A stretch of 47,039 bases of DNA from Actinomycetes bacterium (GCA_023460175.1 JAEWRC010000140.1:1-47039); one strand, 5' to 3'; positions 8,350 through 17,334 are shown, counted from the stretch's first letter. Notes: generated by a model from the sequence alone, not told the origin. Made by a program: numbers and translations.

Positions 8350-8889
8350 ATGTCGCGTATTGGAAAGCAGCCGGTCCCGGTTCCCACCGGGGTCGATGTC
8401 ACGATCGACGGACAGAACGTGGCCGTCAAGGGACCCAAGGGCACGCTGTCGTTGGATGTCGCCGAGCCCATCGTGGTGGCTCGGGACGACGACGGTGCCA
8501 TCGTGGTCACCCGCCCGGACGATGATCGGCGCAACCGCAGCCTGCACGGGCTGTCGCGGACGCTGATCTCCAACCTGGTGGTCGGTGTGACCGAGGGCTA
8601 CACCACCAAGATGGAGATCTTCGGCGTCGGTTACCGCGTGGTGGCCAAGGGCAGCAACCTCGAGTTCGCCCTCGGCTACAGCCACCCGGTCGTGATCAGC
8701 GCCCCCGAGGGCGTCACCTTCGCAGTGGAGAGCCCGACGAAGTTCTCGATCTCCGGAATCGACAAGCAGAAGGTCGGCCAGCTGGCGGCCAACATCCGTC
8801 GTCTGCGGAAGAGCGACCCCTACAAGGGCAAGGGCATCCGCTACGAGGGTGAGCAGATCCGCCGCAAGGTCGGAAAGACAGGTAAGTAG
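8350..8889 (+). CDS. rplF: 50S ribosomal protein L6
   Basis: L6 sits near the GTPase-associated centre of the large subunit. The 179 residues start MSRIGKQPVPVPTGVDVTID, contain VAVKGPKGTL, and have the C-terminal signature IRYEGEQIRRKVGKTGK. Two tandem L6 domains of about 80 residues each can be recognised. The start follows GGAG and TAGGAG sequences. rplR begins two bases after the stop. Confidence 0.98.
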   Translation: MSRIGKQPVPVPTGVDVTIDGQNVAVKGPKGTLSLDVAEPIVVARDDDGAIVVTRPDDDRRNRSLHGLSRTLISNLVVGVTEGYTTKMEIFGVGYRVVAKGSNLEFALGYSHPVVISAPEGVTFAVESPTKFSISGIDKQKVGQLAANIRRLRKSDPYKGKGIRYEGEQIRRKVGKTGK

Positions 8890-8891
8890 AC

Positions 8892-9296
8892 ATGGCTGAA
8901 ACCACCTCTCCCAAGAAGCACCAGCCGGTCGGGCAGAGCATCTCGGCGACCCGGCGGGTGGCGCGGTTGCGCCGGCACGCGCGGCTGCGCAAGAAGGTGT
9001 CCGGCACCCCCGAGCGTCCGCGCCTGGTGGTCAACCGCTCCTCGCGGCACATCCACGTTCAGCTGGTCGACGACCTGAGCGGCACCACGCTGGCCGCGGC
9101 CTCCTCCATCGAGGCCGACGTGCGTGGGGTCGAGGGCGACAAGAAGGGCAAGAGCGTCCGGGTCGGTCAGCTGATCGCCGAGCGCGCCAAGGCCGCTGGA
9201 ATCGAAGCCGTGGTGTTCGACCGTGGCGGATACACCTACGGCGGCCGTATCGCGGCGCTGGCCGACGCCGCCCGCGAGAACGGACTGAAGTTCTGA
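8892..9296 (+). CDS. rplR: 50S ribosomal protein L18
   Basis: L18 binds 5S rRNA with L5. The 134-residue product has a mycobacterial N-terminal extension and then the L18 core: RPRLVVNRSSRHIHVQLVDD, followed by VFDRGGYTYGGRIAALADAA and REGNGLKF-like end (RENGLKF). It lies two bases downstream of rplF, typical for the operon. Confidence 0.97.
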   Translation: MAETTSPKKHQPVGQSISATRRVARLRRHARLRKKVSGTPERPRLVVNRSSRHIHVQLVDDLSGTTLAAASSIEADVRGVEGDKKGKSVRVGQLIAERAKAAGIEAVVFDRGGYTYGGRIAALADAARENGLKF

Positions 9297-9321
9297 TGAC
9301 TGACAACGGAAGGACCGCATG

Positions 9322-10035
9322 ATGGCGGAGCAGACTACGGGCGGAGCGGCCGCGACGGCCGCCAGTTCGGGCGCCCCGACCGCAGGTACCCGGACCGATA
9401 CCGAGCGTGGCGGGCGCGGCGGACGTGACGGTGGCCGTGGCCGCCGGGACGACCGCGGTGGCCGCGGCGGCCGCGACAGCGCCGACAAGAGCAACTACCT
9501 CGAGCGGGTCGTCACGATCAACCGCGTGTCCAAGGTGGTCAAGGGCGGTCGCCGGTTCAGCTTCACCGCGCTGGTCATCGTCGGCGACGGCAAGGGCATG
9601 GTCGGCGTCGGCTACGGCAAGGCCAAGGAAGTTCCGGCCGCCATCGCCAAGGGCGTCGAGGAAGCGCGGAAGAACTTCTTCCGGGTTCCGCTGATCGGCG
9701 GCACCATCGTGCACCCGGTGCAGGGCGAAGCCGCCGCCGGTGTCGTGATGCTGCGTCCGGCCAGCGCGGGTACCGGTGTGATCGCCGGCGGTGCGTGCCG
9801 CGCGGTGCTGGAATGCGCCGGTGTGCACGACGTCCTGGCCAAGTCGCTGGGCAGCGACAACGCGATCAACGTGGTGCACGGTACCGTTGCCGCGCTGAAG
9901 ATGCTGCAGCGTCCCGAAGAGGTGGCGGCCCGTCGCGGTCTGCCTATCGAGGACGTCGCGCCGTCGGGCATGCTGCGCGCGCGTCGGGAGAGCGAAGCGC
10001 TGGCTGCCGCAGCGGCGCGTGAAGGAAGCAACTAG
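9322..10035 (+). CDS. rpsE: 30S ribosomal protein S5
   Basis: S5 helps decoding accuracy and mRNA unwinding at the entry site. The core begins near residue 58 with NYLERVVTINRVSKVVKGGR and includes FTALVIVGDGKGMVGVGYGK and GVIAGGACRAVLECAGVHD. The first 55 or so residues are a low-complexity extension rich in Gly and Arg with an RGG-like character, longer and more Gly/Arg-rich than I recall for M. tuberculosis S5. I chose the second of two adjacent ATG codons (9319 and 9322) because mycobacterial S5 usually begins MAEQ; the first adds one Met. Confidence 0.95.
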   Translation: MAEQTTGGAAATAASSGAPTAGTRTDTERGGRGGRDGGRGRRDDRGGRGGRDSADKSNYLERVVTINRVSKVVKGGRRFSFTALVIVGDGKGMVGVGYGKAKEVPAAIAKGVEEARKNFFRVPLIGGTIVHPVQGEAAAGVVMLRPASAGTGVIAGGACRAVLECAGVHDVLAKSLGSDNAINVVHGTVAALKMLQRPEEVAARRGLPIEDVAPSGMLRARRESEALAAAAAREGSN

Positions 10036-10037
10036 TC

Positions 10038-10232
10038 ATGGCTGAAGTGAAGATCACCCAGGTGCGCGGCGTCATCGGTGCGCGCTGGAAGCAGCGGGAG
10101 AGCCTGCGCACTCTCGGCCTGCGGAAGATCCGCCATTCGGTGGTCCGCGAGGACAACGAGCAGACGCGCGGTCTGATCCGCGTGGTAAACCACCTCGTCG
10201 AGGTTGAGCCAGTTGAGGAGGGCGGCAAGTGA
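10038..10232 (+). CDS. rpmD: 50S ribosomal protein L30
   Basis: Small large-subunit protein with the L30/L7 fold. The 64 residues include the diagnostic ITQVRGVIGARWKQRESLRT and LGLRKIRHSVVREDNEQTRG. It begins two bases after rpsE. Its TGA overlaps the GTG start of rplO by four bases, indicating coupling. Confidence 0.97.
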   Translation: MAEVKITQVRGVIGARWKQRESLRTLGLRKIRHSVVREDNEQTRGLIRVVNHLVEVEPVEEGGK

Positions 10233-10672
10233 GCGTCATCAAGCTCCACGACCTGAAGCCGGCCGCCGGGTCGAAGACCACCAAGACCCGCGTGGGTCGC
10301 GGTGAGGGTTCCAAGGGTAAGACCGCGGGCCGCGGCACCAAGGGCACCAAGGCCCGCAAGAACGTGCCGGTCACCTTCGAGGGCGGGCAGATGCCGATCC
10401 ACATGCGGCTGCCCAAGCTCAAGGGCTTCAAGAACCGGTTCCGCACCGAGTACGCCGTCGTCAACGTCGGCGACATCGCCAAGGCGTTCCCCCAGGGCGG
10501 CACCGTCGGCGTCGACGAACTCGTCGGCGCGGGCCTGGTCCGCAAGAACGTTCTGGTGAAGGTGCTGGGCGACGGCAAGCTGTCGGCCAAGGTCGACGTG
10601 ACCGCCCACAAGTTCAGCGGTAGCGCGCGGGAGGCCATCACGGCCGCCGGCGGCAGCGCCACCGAACTGTAG
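10229..10672 (+). CDS. rplO: 50S ribosomal protein L15
   Basis: L15 is a late-assembly protein with an extended N-terminal arm. The 147-residue product starts MSVIKLHDLKPAAGSKTTK and has the glycine-rich RVGRGEGSKGKTAGRGTKGT arm, then PVTFEGGQMPIHMRLPKLKG. The C-terminal half carries the typical L15 beta domain. The start is GTG inside the GTGA overlap with rpmD. A strong terminator follows 13 bases after the stop, so secY, which follows rplO directly in many bacteria, is in a separate unit here. Confidence 0.97.
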   Translation: MSVIKLHDLKPAAGSKTTKTRVGRGEGSKGKTAGRGTKGTKARKNVPVTFEGGQMPIHMRLPKLKGFKNRFRTEYAVVNVGDIAKAFPQGGTVGVDELVGAGLVRKNVLVKVLGDGKLSAKVDVTAHKFSGSAREAITAAGGSATEL

Positions 10673-10685
10673 GCACAGCGAACGA

Positions 10686-10719
10686 GAGAAAGGCCCCCGC
10701 CGCGGCGGGGGCCTTTCTC
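10686..10719 (+). terminator. Terminator of the spc operon after rplO
   Basis: The arms 10686-10701 and 10704-10719 (GAGAAAGGCCCCCGCC and its complement) form a perfect inverted repeat with almost no loop; the last pair or two must open. The 3' arm ends in CCTTTCTC rather than a pure T-tract. It lies 13 bases after the rplO stop and is symmetric enough to act in both directions. Confidence 0.85.
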
Positions 10720-10807
10720 ATTGGCGTCCGATGTGCGCCGGAAACTTCGGGAGGCGCGGTCGCGCCACCGGCGACTACACTGCGTCTGGCGAGGAGCGAG
10801 GAGAGCC

Positions 10808-11155
10808 ATGAAGCATCGGAGTACCGCCGGCGTACTGGCGGCGGCCTGCATCGGCGCGAGCGCGTTGCTGGGTGCCGGTGCGGCCCAGGCCAACACCGAT
10901 GATCAGCGCTTCACCGATGCGGTCGCCACGTTGAACATCCCGATGGCCCCCGACGTCGACGTGCCCGAGGTGGGCCGGGAGGTGTGCGGCATGATCACCT
11001 CCGGCCGCGCGACCACCGTGGATCCGGTCCGGACCGTGCGTGGCGTGGTGAGCACCCTGGAGAAGAGCGGGATGAATCGCGGTCAGGCCGTGGGTCTGAT
11101 GCGGCTCTCGGTCGCGGTCTACTGCCCTGAGCACGGCTCCATCGCCGGACGCTGA
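10808..11155 (+). CDS. Secreted DUF732-type small protein
   Basis: The 115-residue product has a clear signal peptide: basic MKHR, a hydrophobic stretch (AGVLAAACIGASALLGAG) and an AQA-N cleavage-like site near residue 29. The mature part of about 86 residues has two cysteines (VCGMI and YCPEH) likely to form a disulfide, and the DQRFTDAVATLNIP start typical of DUF732 proteins, a family common and functionally unassigned in mycobacteria. ATG chosen because of GAGGAGCGAGGAGAG just upstream. It stands alone between the spc terminator and sppA. Confidence 0.85.
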   Translation: MKHRSTAGVLAAACIGASALLGAGAAQANTDDQRFTDAVATLNIPMAPDVDVPEVGREVCGMITSGRATTVDPVRTVRGVVSTLEKSGMNRGQAVGLMRLSVAVYCPEHGSIAGR

Positions 11156-11252
11156 GTCGGGCGCTGGGTCGACGCCGGCGGTCACCGAGATCGACGTAGC
11201 GCCGAACCGCACTCGCAAAATGTGGCCCGAACGTCCGGTTGGGCGGACTCGG

Positions 11253-11258
11253 TAGGCT
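11253..11258 (+). promoter_or_regulatory. Minus-10 element giving a leaderless sppA transcript
   Basis: TAGGCT at 11253-11258 fits the TAnnnT -10 consensus. It ends seven bases before the ATG at 11266, the spacing expected if transcription starts at the start codon. No Shine-Dalgarno sequence precedes that ATG, which supports a leaderless mRNA, a common situation in mycobacteria. Confidence 0.5.
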
Positions 11259-11265
11259 CGATTTC

Positions 11266-13065
11266 ATGCTTGCTTTCCTGCCCGGTCTGCCCGGCCCCGA
11301 CGATGTGCGGGCCCTGGCCAAGAAGGTCGACACCGCCCGCCACAACGGCGTGCCCGACGGCTGCATCATCGAACTCGACCTGCAGTCGGTGCCGCCGGAG
11401 ACCGGCGGGACCGGCCCGGTGGCGATGGTGTCCAACCTCGTCGGGCAGCGCCGGCCGTTGACCCTGCGGCAGACCGTGGCGGCCATCCACCGCGCCGCCG
11501 AGGACGACCGCGTCGCCGGGCTGATCGCCCGGGTGCAGCTCAGCGCCGCGCCGCCGGGGCCGATCCAGGAACTGCGCGCAGCGATCGCGGCGTTCACGGC
11601 GGCCAAGCCGTCGTTGGCGTGGGCCGAGACCTATCCCGGCACGCTGTCCTACTACCTGGCCTCGGCGTTCGGCGAGGTGTGGATGCAGCCCTCGGGCACC
11701 GTCGGCCTGATCGGCTTCGCGACCAACCCGATGTTCCTGCGCGACGCCCTGGACAAGGCGGGGGTCGAGGCGCAGTTCATCACCCGCGGCGACTACAAGT
11801 CGGCCGCCAGCCTGTTCACCGAGGACGGCTACACCGCCGCGCACCGCGAGGCCGACACCCGGATTGTGCAGAGCCTGGCCGAGCAGGTGTGGCGCGAGGT
11901 CGCCGAATCCCGCGGCACCACCGTCGAAGCCGTCGACGCCCTGGCCGACCGGGCCCCGCTGCTGCGCGACGACGCGGTGGCCGGCAAGCTGATCGACCGG
12001 ATCGGGTTCCGCGACGAGGCCTACGGCCGGATCGCCGAACTCGTCGGTGCCGAGAACATCTCGCCGAGCACCGGGGACCCGGACGGTGACGACGCCCCGC
12101 CGCGGCTGTACCTGTCGAAGTACGCCCGCAGCGGCAAGCCCGAACTGCCCGCGGTGAACATCCCCGGCCGCAAGGGCCCGGCCACCATCGCCGTGATCAC
12201 CCTGGCCGGTCAGATCGTCAGCGGCCGCACGGAACCGCAGGTGCTCCCGGTCGGCCGGCCCAGCGCCGGCGCCGACACCATTGCCGCGGCGCTGCGCGAG
12301 GCCGCCGCCGACGAGGACGTCTCGGCGATCGTGCTGCGGGTCGACAGCCCAGGCGGTTCGGTGACGGGTTCGGAGACCATCTGGCGGGAGGTGGTCCGCG
12401 CCCGGGCAGCCGGCAAGCCGGTGGTCGCGTCGATGGGGGCGGTGGCCGCCTCGGGCGGGTACTACGTGTCCATGGCGGCCGACGCGATCGTCGCCAATGG
12501 CGGCACCATCACCGGGTCCATCGGGGTGGTGACCGGCAAGCTGATCGCACGCCACCTCAAGGACCGCCTCGGCGTGGCCTACGGCGGCGTGCGCACCAAC
12601 GAGAACGCCGACGCCTGGTCGATCAACGCGCCGTTCACCGCCGAGCAGCAGGCCCGGGTGGAGGCCGAGGTCGACCTGTTCTACACCGACTTCGTCGAGC
12701 GCGTCGCCGACGGCCGGGGGATGACCACCGACGCCGTCCACGACATCGCGCAGGGGCGGGTCTGGACCGGTGCCGACGCCCTGGAGCGCGGGCTGGTCGA
12801 CGAACTCGGCGGGCTGCGCGCCGCCGTGCGCCGGGCCAAGGTGCTCGCCGGGGTCGACCCGGACGCCAAGGCCCGGGTGGTGGCCTATCCCGGATCTTCG
12901 CTGCGCGACATGCTGCGGCCCGCGCCGTCCTCGGTGCCCGCGGCCGCGGAGCTGTCCGCGGCGCTGCCGGCGATGCTGCTGGGGGCGGTCACCGAGACCG
13001 TCGAACAGGCGCAACGACAGTTCGCCGGCGCCAACGCGATCTGGTTGGGGCAGCACCGCTTCTGA
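11266..13065 (+). CDS. sppA: Signal peptide peptidase SppA, protease IV type (S49)
   Basis: Serine protease that degrades cleaved signal peptides at the membrane. The 599 residues contain two S49 domains, as in E. coli protease IV (67K type). The catalytic dyad can be placed at Lys178 (in TRGDYKSAASLF, N-terminal domain) and Ser396 (in AVAASGGYYVSMAAD, C-terminal domain). RVDSPGGSVTGSE precedes the Ser domain. No N-terminal membrane helix is visible, unlike E. coli SppA. The ATG at 11266 is preferred over one at 11239 because of the -10 element just upstream. The position after the spc operon matches M. tuberculosis sppA (Rv0724). Confidence 0.93.
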   Translation: MLAFLPGLPGPDDVRALAKKVDTARHNGVPDGCIIELDLQSVPPETGGTGPVAMVSNLVGQRRPLTLRQTVAAIHRAAEDDRVAGLIARVQLSAAPPGPIQELRAAIAAFTAAKPSLAWAETYPGTLSYYLASAFGEVWMQPSGTVGLIGFATNPMFLRDALDKAGVEAQFITRGDYKSAASLFTEDGYTAAHREADTRIVQSLAEQVWREVAESRGTTVEAVDALADRAPLLRDDAVAGKLIDRIGFRDEAYGRIAELVGAENISPSTGDPDGDDAPPRLYLSKYARSGKPELPAVNIPGRKGPATIAVITLAGQIVSGRTEPQVLPVGRPSAGADTIAAALREAAADEDVSAIVLRVDSPGGSVTGSETIWREVVRARAAGKPVVASMGAVAASGGYYVSMAADAIVANGGTITGSIGVVTGKLIARHLKDRLGVAYGGVRTNENADAWSINAPFTAEQQARVEAEVDLFYTDFVERVADGRGMTTDAVHDIAQGRVWTGADALERGLVDELGGLRAAVRRAKVLAGVDPDAKARVVAYPGSSLRDMLRPAPSSVPAAAELSAALPAMLLGAVTETVEQAQRQFAGANAIWLGQHRF

Positions 13066-13158
13066 TTCGGGGCGTGTTGTCGGCGCGTCCGACGGTTTGC
13101 TGCGATACGTTCGGGGTACTTAGACCGGAAAACGTATCGAAAGCCGAGGAGGCGCGCT

Positions 13159-14541
13159 GTGGAGCGCGAGAACCAGCAGGAGTTGACTGCCGAGGGCCCG
13201 CAACCACCGCCGGGAGTGCTGAAACGCGCGATCGCCGCCTCGGCGATCGGTAACGCCACCGAGTGGTTCGACTACGGTTTGTACGCCTACGGGGTGGGCT
13301 ACATCTCGGCGGCGATCTTCCCCGGCGACACCGAGAGCGCCACGCTGTTGGCACTGATGACGTTTGCCGTCTCGTTCCTGGTCCGACCGCTCGGCGGTTT
13401 CGTGTGGGGACCGCTCGGCGACCGGATCGGGCGGCGAGCGGTGCTGGCGGTGACGATTCTGTTGATGTCGGGGGCCACGCTGTGCGTGGGGCTGGTTCCT
13501 ACCTACGACATGATCGGGTTCTGGGCGCCGCTGTTGATGGTGCTCTTGCGGATGATCCAGGGCTTCTCGACCGGCGGTGAGTACGGTGGCGCGGCCACGT
13601 TCATGGCCGAGTACTCGCCCACCCGGCGACGCGGATTCCTGGGCAGCTTCCTGGAGTTCGGTACGCTGGCGGGGTTCGCCATGGGTGCGTTGATGATGTT
13701 GGGCATGTCGCTGATGCTCAACGACGAGCAGATGCACAGCTGGGGCTGGCGAGTGCCGTTCCTGATCGCCGCACCGCTGGGGTTGGTGGGCATCTATCTC
13801 CGTTCGCGGCTGGATGAGACGCCCATCTACCAGGAGCTGGAAGACGAGGGCCGCACCGAGAAGGGGATCGCAGAGGAGTTCAAGGACCTGCTGGTGCGGT
13901 ACCGGGGTCCGATCCTGCGGCTGGGCGGCTTGGTGGTGGCGCTCAACGTCGTCAACTACACGCTGCTGACCTACATGCCGACCTATCTGGGCGCGACCAT
14001 CGGGCTGTCGGAAACCATGTCGCTGCTGGCGCCGATCATCGGGATGTTGGCCATGATGGTGTTCTTGCCGATCGCCGGTCAGCTGTCCGACCGGGTGGGC
14101 CGCAAACCGCTGTGGTGGTTCTCCCTGGTCGGGTTGTTCGTCATGGGTATCCCGATGTTCATGTTGATGAGCACCGGCGTCGCGGGCGCGGTGATCGGGC
14201 TTGCGATCCTCGGGTTGTTGTATGTGCCGCAGCTGGCCACGATTTCGGCGACATTCCCGGCGATGTTCCCGACCCAGGTGCGCTTCGCCGGGTTCGCGAT
14301 CGCCTACAACGTGTCGACGTCGCTGTTCGGCGGCACCGCGCCGCCGGTCAACGACTGGTTGATCAACGCCACCGGGAACAATCTGGTACCGGCGTACTAC
14401 ATGATGGGCGCCTGTGTCATCGGCGCGATCGCACTGTTCGGAATGCCGGAGACCGCTCGGTGTCCGATGGTCGGCACCGAGATCCCGGGCACCCCGGAGG
14501 CTCCCGATCAGCTGGAGTACGCGGTGGCCGGGGCGAGGTGA
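13159..14541 (+). CDS. MFS transporter, metabolite:H+ symporter (MHS, ProP-like) family
   Basis: A 460-residue integral membrane protein with about 12 transmembrane segments. The N-terminal AIAASAIGNATEWFDYGLYA, the loop GDRIGRRAVLAVTILLM and RMIQGFSTGGEYGGAATFMA are signatures of the MHS subfamily, which imports proline/betaine, citrate, 2-oxoglutarate or shikimate with protons. A second family loop (SDRVGRKPLWW) occurs in the middle. The substrate cannot be told from sequence; the ProP/KgtP branch looks closest. GTG start is preceded by AGGAGG at 13147-13152. It is convergent with the methyltransferase run. Confidence 0.88.
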   Translation: MERENQQELTAEGPQPPPGVLKRAIAASAIGNATEWFDYGLYAYGVGYISAAIFPGDTESATLLALMTFAVSFLVRPLGGFVWGPLGDRIGRRAVLAVTILLMSGATLCVGLVPTYDMIGFWAPLLMVLLRMIQGFSTGGEYGGAATFMAEYSPTRRRGFLGSFLEFGTLAGFAMGALMMLGMSLMLNDEQMHSWGWRVPFLIAAPLGLVGIYLRSRLDETPIYQELEDEGRTEKGIAEEFKDLLVRYRGPILRLGGLVVALNVVNYTLLTYMPTYLGATIGLSETMSLLAPIIGMLAMMVFLPIAGQLSDRVGRKPLWWFSLVGLFVMGIPMFMLMSTGVAGAVIGLAILGLLYVPQLATISATFPAMFPTQVRFAGFAIAYNVSTSLFGGTAPPVNDWLINATGNNLVPAYYMMGACVIGAIALFGMPETARCPMVGTEIPGTPEAPDQLEYAVAGAR

Positions 14542-14562
14542 GCGTCAGCTCTCCGGTGAGTT

Positions 14563-15474
14563 CTAGCTCAACGTGGCGCTGACGTAGACGATCTCACCGA
14601 GCGGGTCGACGCTCTCGGCGGTGGGGGCGGGCCGCCGGAACCGGGCGAACAGGTCGTCGCGCGGGATGCCGCTGACCTGCCAGCCCAGACTGGCCAGGTA
14701 GTCCATCACGTGGCTGCGCTGTCCGGCGTACACCAGCGAGGACATGTCGATGTCGAGACCGTGTTCGCGCAGCGGCGCCGAGAGTTCCCGCGCCTGTTCG
14801 GCGTTGAAGTCCATGATGCCCGGGGCGTATTCGGTGGCCACCGTGCTGCCGGCCGCCGACAGCGCGGTGATCAGGTCGAACAACCGGTCCTGCGCCTCGG
14901 GCGGCAGGTAGATCAGCAGACCCTCGGCCAGCCAGGCGGTAGGTGCGGCGGGGTCGAAGCCGGCCGCGCGCAACGCCGCCGGCCAGTCCTCGCGCAGATC
15001 GATGCCCACCGTGCGGCGTTCGGCCGTCGGCGCCGCGCCGATCCCCGCCAGCGTGCCGGACTTGAACTCGATCACGGCGGGCTGATCGATCTCGTAGACC
15101 ACCGTGCCGCTCGGCCAGGCCAGCCGGTGGGCTCGGGCGTCCAGGCCCGAGGCCAGGATCACGGCCTGGCGCACCCCGGTGGCGGCGGCGTCGGTGAAGT
15201 AGTCGTCGAAGAACTTCGTGCGCACCGCCATCCCGTCGATCATGGCCTGCACCCGCTCCGGGGACGCGTCCGGAAGCTGCGAGAGGTCCATGTCGCCGTC
15301 GAGCATCCGGGTGAAGAAATCCAGGCCGACGGCGCGCACCAACGGTTCGGCGAACGGGTCGTCGATCAGCGGGTCGGGGGAGCGGCTGGCGATGGCGCGC
15401 CCAGCCGCCACCATGGTCGCGGTGGCGCCCACGCTGGAGGCCAGATCCCACGAGTCGTCGCCGGTGCGTGCCAT
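14563..15474 (-). CDS. SAM-dependent methyltransferase, TIGR00027 family (copy 1)
   Basis: The 303-residue protein starts MARTGDDSWDLASSVGATAT, the hallmark of the mycobacterial TIGR00027 class, which is related to leucine carboxyl methyltransferases. The SAM-binding region is AVILASGLDARAHRL followed by the acidic VVYEIDQPAVIEFK; AWLAEGLLIYLPPEAQDRLF is motif-II-like. Substrate is unknown; the family is often thought to modify lipids or carboxylates. Last gene of a three-gene minus-strand run, 11 bases after copy 2. M. tuberculosis has related genes at the equivalent place (Rv0725c, Rv0726c, Rv0731c). Confidence 0.9.
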   Translation of the reverse strand: MARTGDDSWDLASSVGATATMVAAGRAIASRSPDPLIDDPFAEPLVRAVGLDFFTRMLDGDMDLSQLPDASPERVQAMIDGMAVRTKFFDDYFTDAAATGVRQAVILASGLDARAHRLAWPSGTVVYEIDQPAVIEFKSGTLAGIGAAPTAERRTVGIDLREDWPAALRAAGFDPAAPTAWLAEGLLIYLPPEAQDRLFDLITALSAAGSTVATEYAPGIMDFNAEQARELSAPLREHGLDIDMSSLVYAGQRSHVMDYLASLGWQVSGIPRDDLFARFRRPAPTAESVDPLGEIVYVSATLS

Positions 15475-15485
15475 GGCTGTCCTCC

Positions 15486-16397
15486 TCAGGTCGGTGGTGC
15501 GGACAGTTCGGCGCTCAGGTAGCCGGAATCGCCGATCATCGTCAGCAACTCGTCCTTCGGCGCCTCGTATCCCTGCGCAGTGTAGGCCTGCGCGGTGGTG
15601 CGGATGCTGGTCTGCCAGCCGCGTTCGGCCAGGTAGTCGCGGGCGCTGTTGCGTTCGCCCGAGTAGAACAGCTTCGTCAGGTCGACGCTGCTGCCGTGGC
15701 GCTGACCGCGTTCGGTCAGCTTGCGGGCCCAGTCGCCGGTGAACGCGCGGCTGTCCATGTGCTCGGTGGCCAGCCGGCTGCCCGGGGCGCTGAGCGCGGT
15801 GATGTGGTCCAGCAGCCGGTCCTGCGCGTCGGGCGGCAGGTAGATCAGCAGGCCCTCGGCGATCCAGGCGGTGGGGGCGGCGGGGTCGAAGCCGGCCGCG
15901 GTCAACGCGGCGGGCCAGTCCTCGCGCAGGTCCACCGCGACCGTGCGCCGGTCGGCGGCCGGTTCGGCGCCGAGGTCGCCCAGCACCCGGGTCTTGAACT
16001 CGATGACGGCGGGCTGGTCGATCTCGAACACCACGGTGCCGGCCGGCCAGTCCATCCGGTAGGCGCGGGTGTCCAGGCCCGAGGCCAGGATCACGGCCTG
16101 CCGGATGCCCGCGGCGGTGGCCTCGGCGAAGAAGTCGTCGAAGTATCGGGTCCGGACCACGATCTGGGCCCGCATCGTGTCGCCGTCGAACAGCGGGTCC
16201 TCGTCGAAGTCGACCGCACCCTCGGCGACCCGGACGAAGTAGTCGGTCCCGACGGCCCGCACCAGCGCCGCCGCGTACGGATCGTGGATCGGCGGGTTCG
16301 GGCCCCGGCTGGCCAACGCCCGCGAGGCCGCCACCGACGTTGCCGTCGCACCCACGCTGGAGGCCAGATCCCAGGTATCGCCTTCACTGCGTGCCAT
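15486..16397 (-). CDS. SAM-dependent methyltransferase, TIGR00027 family (copy 2)
   Basis: A 303-residue paralogue of its neighbours. It begins MARSEGDTWDLASSVGATAT and shares AVILASGLDTRAYRMDWP, VVFEIDQPAVIEFKTR and AWIAEGLLIYLPPDAQDRLL. The middle and the C-terminal quarter (HMDSRAFTGDWARKLTERG) differ most between copies and probably set substrate choice. The ATG is two bases after the stop of copy 3, so translation is probably coupled. An in-frame extension upstream runs into copy 3 and is not homologous, so it is rejected. Confidence 0.9.
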   Translation of the reverse strand: MARSEGDTWDLASSVGATATSVAASRALASRGPNPPIHDPYAAALVRAVGTDYFVRVAEGAVDFDEDPLFDGDTMRAQIVVRTRYFDDFFAEATAAGIRQAVILASGLDTRAYRMDWPAGTVVFEIDQPAVIEFKTRVLGDLGAEPAADRRTVAVDLREDWPAALTAAGFDPAAPTAWIAEGLLIYLPPDAQDRLLDHITALSAPGSRLATEHMDSRAFTGDWARKLTERGQRHGSSVDLTKLFYSGERNSARDYLAERGWQTSIRTTAQAYTAQGYEAPKDELLTMIGDSGYLSAELSAPPT

Positions 16398-16399
16398 GG

Positions 16400-17317
16400 C
16401 TATTTCTCCGCACTCACGTAGGTGACCGCCGCGAAACCCTCGTCGGAGTCCGCCGGCGGCAGACCGTAGCGGACCAACAGTTCGTTGGCCTTGTCCGCGG
16501 TCGTCGACCAGCCGTGCGACTGCAGGTAACTGGTGACGTCGGCGCGGTCGCCGAGGAACACCAGCGCCGAGAAGTCGATGTCGAAGCCGTGTTCGCGCCA
16601 GCGTTCGGTCGAGGCCTGCATCCGCTGCCGGGCCTCGTCGTGGTCGGCGTCGGACTGGCTGGGCACACCCTCGGCGGCCAACCGGCTGCCCGGCGCGCTG
16701 AGCGCGCTGATCTGGTCGAGGAGCCGGTCCTGGCCCTCGGGCGGCAGATAACCGAACAGGCCCTCGGCGATCCAGGCGGTGGGCGCGGTGGTGTCGAAGC
16801 CGGCCGCGGTCAGCGCAGCGGGCCAGTCGGCGCGCAGGTCGACCGCGACGGTGCGCAGGTCGACGCCGGGGCGGGCGCCCAGGTCGGCCAGGGTGGTCGC
16901 CTTGAAGTCGATGACCTCGGGCTGATCGATCTCGTAGAGCACCGTGCCCGCCGGCCACGCCAGCCGGTACCCGCGCGCATCCAGGCCCGAGGCCAGGATC
17001 ACGGCCTGCCGGATGCCGGCCGCGGTCGCGGCGGCGAAGAAATCGTCGAAGAACCGGGTCCGGGCCGCCATGCCGTCGGCGAACCGGCCCATCCCGGTGG
17101 GGGCGTCGTCGTCATCGAGTTCGGCGGCGGTGAGCTCGCCGCGGGCCAGCCGGGTGAAGAACTCGATGCCGACGGCCGCCACCAGCGGCGCGGCGTACGG
17201 GTCGTCGATCACCGCGGGATCGGCGTTGGAGGCCATCGCGCGGGCAGCGGCCACCATGGTGGCGGTCGCCCCGACACTGGAGGCCAAATCCCAGGTGTCG
17301 TCATCGGTTCGGGCCAT
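16400..17317 (-). CDS. SAM-dependent methyltransferase, TIGR00027 family (copy 3)
   Basis: The 305-residue first gene of the methyltransferase run. Starts MARTDDDTWDLASSVGATAT, with AVILASGLDARGYRLAWP and VLYEIDQPEVIDFKATTLAD as SAM-binding motifs. A longer frame begins upstream, and an ATG six bases earlier (17323) also exists, but AAAGG is best spaced from the ATG at 17317. Two 9-base direct repeats GAACAGGTA (17335-17343 and 17348-17356) lie just upstream and may be regulator sites. It is divergent from secY. Confidence 0.9.
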   Translation of the reverse strand: MARTDDDTWDLASSVGATATMVAAARAMASNADPAVIDDPYAAPLVAAVGIEFFTRLARGELTAAELDDDDAPTGMGRFADGMAARTRFFDDFFAAATAAGIRQAVILASGLDARGYRLAWPAGTVLYEIDQPEVIDFKATTLADLGARPGVDLRTVAVDLRADWPAALTAAGFDTTAPTAWIAEGLFGYLPPEGQDRLLDQISALSAPGSRLAAEGVPSQSDADHDEARQRMQASTERWREHGFDIDFSALVFLGDRADVTSYLQSHGWSTTADKANELLVRYGLPPADSDEGFAAVTYVSAEK

Positions 17318-17334
17318 GCGCATCCTTTCGGCTA

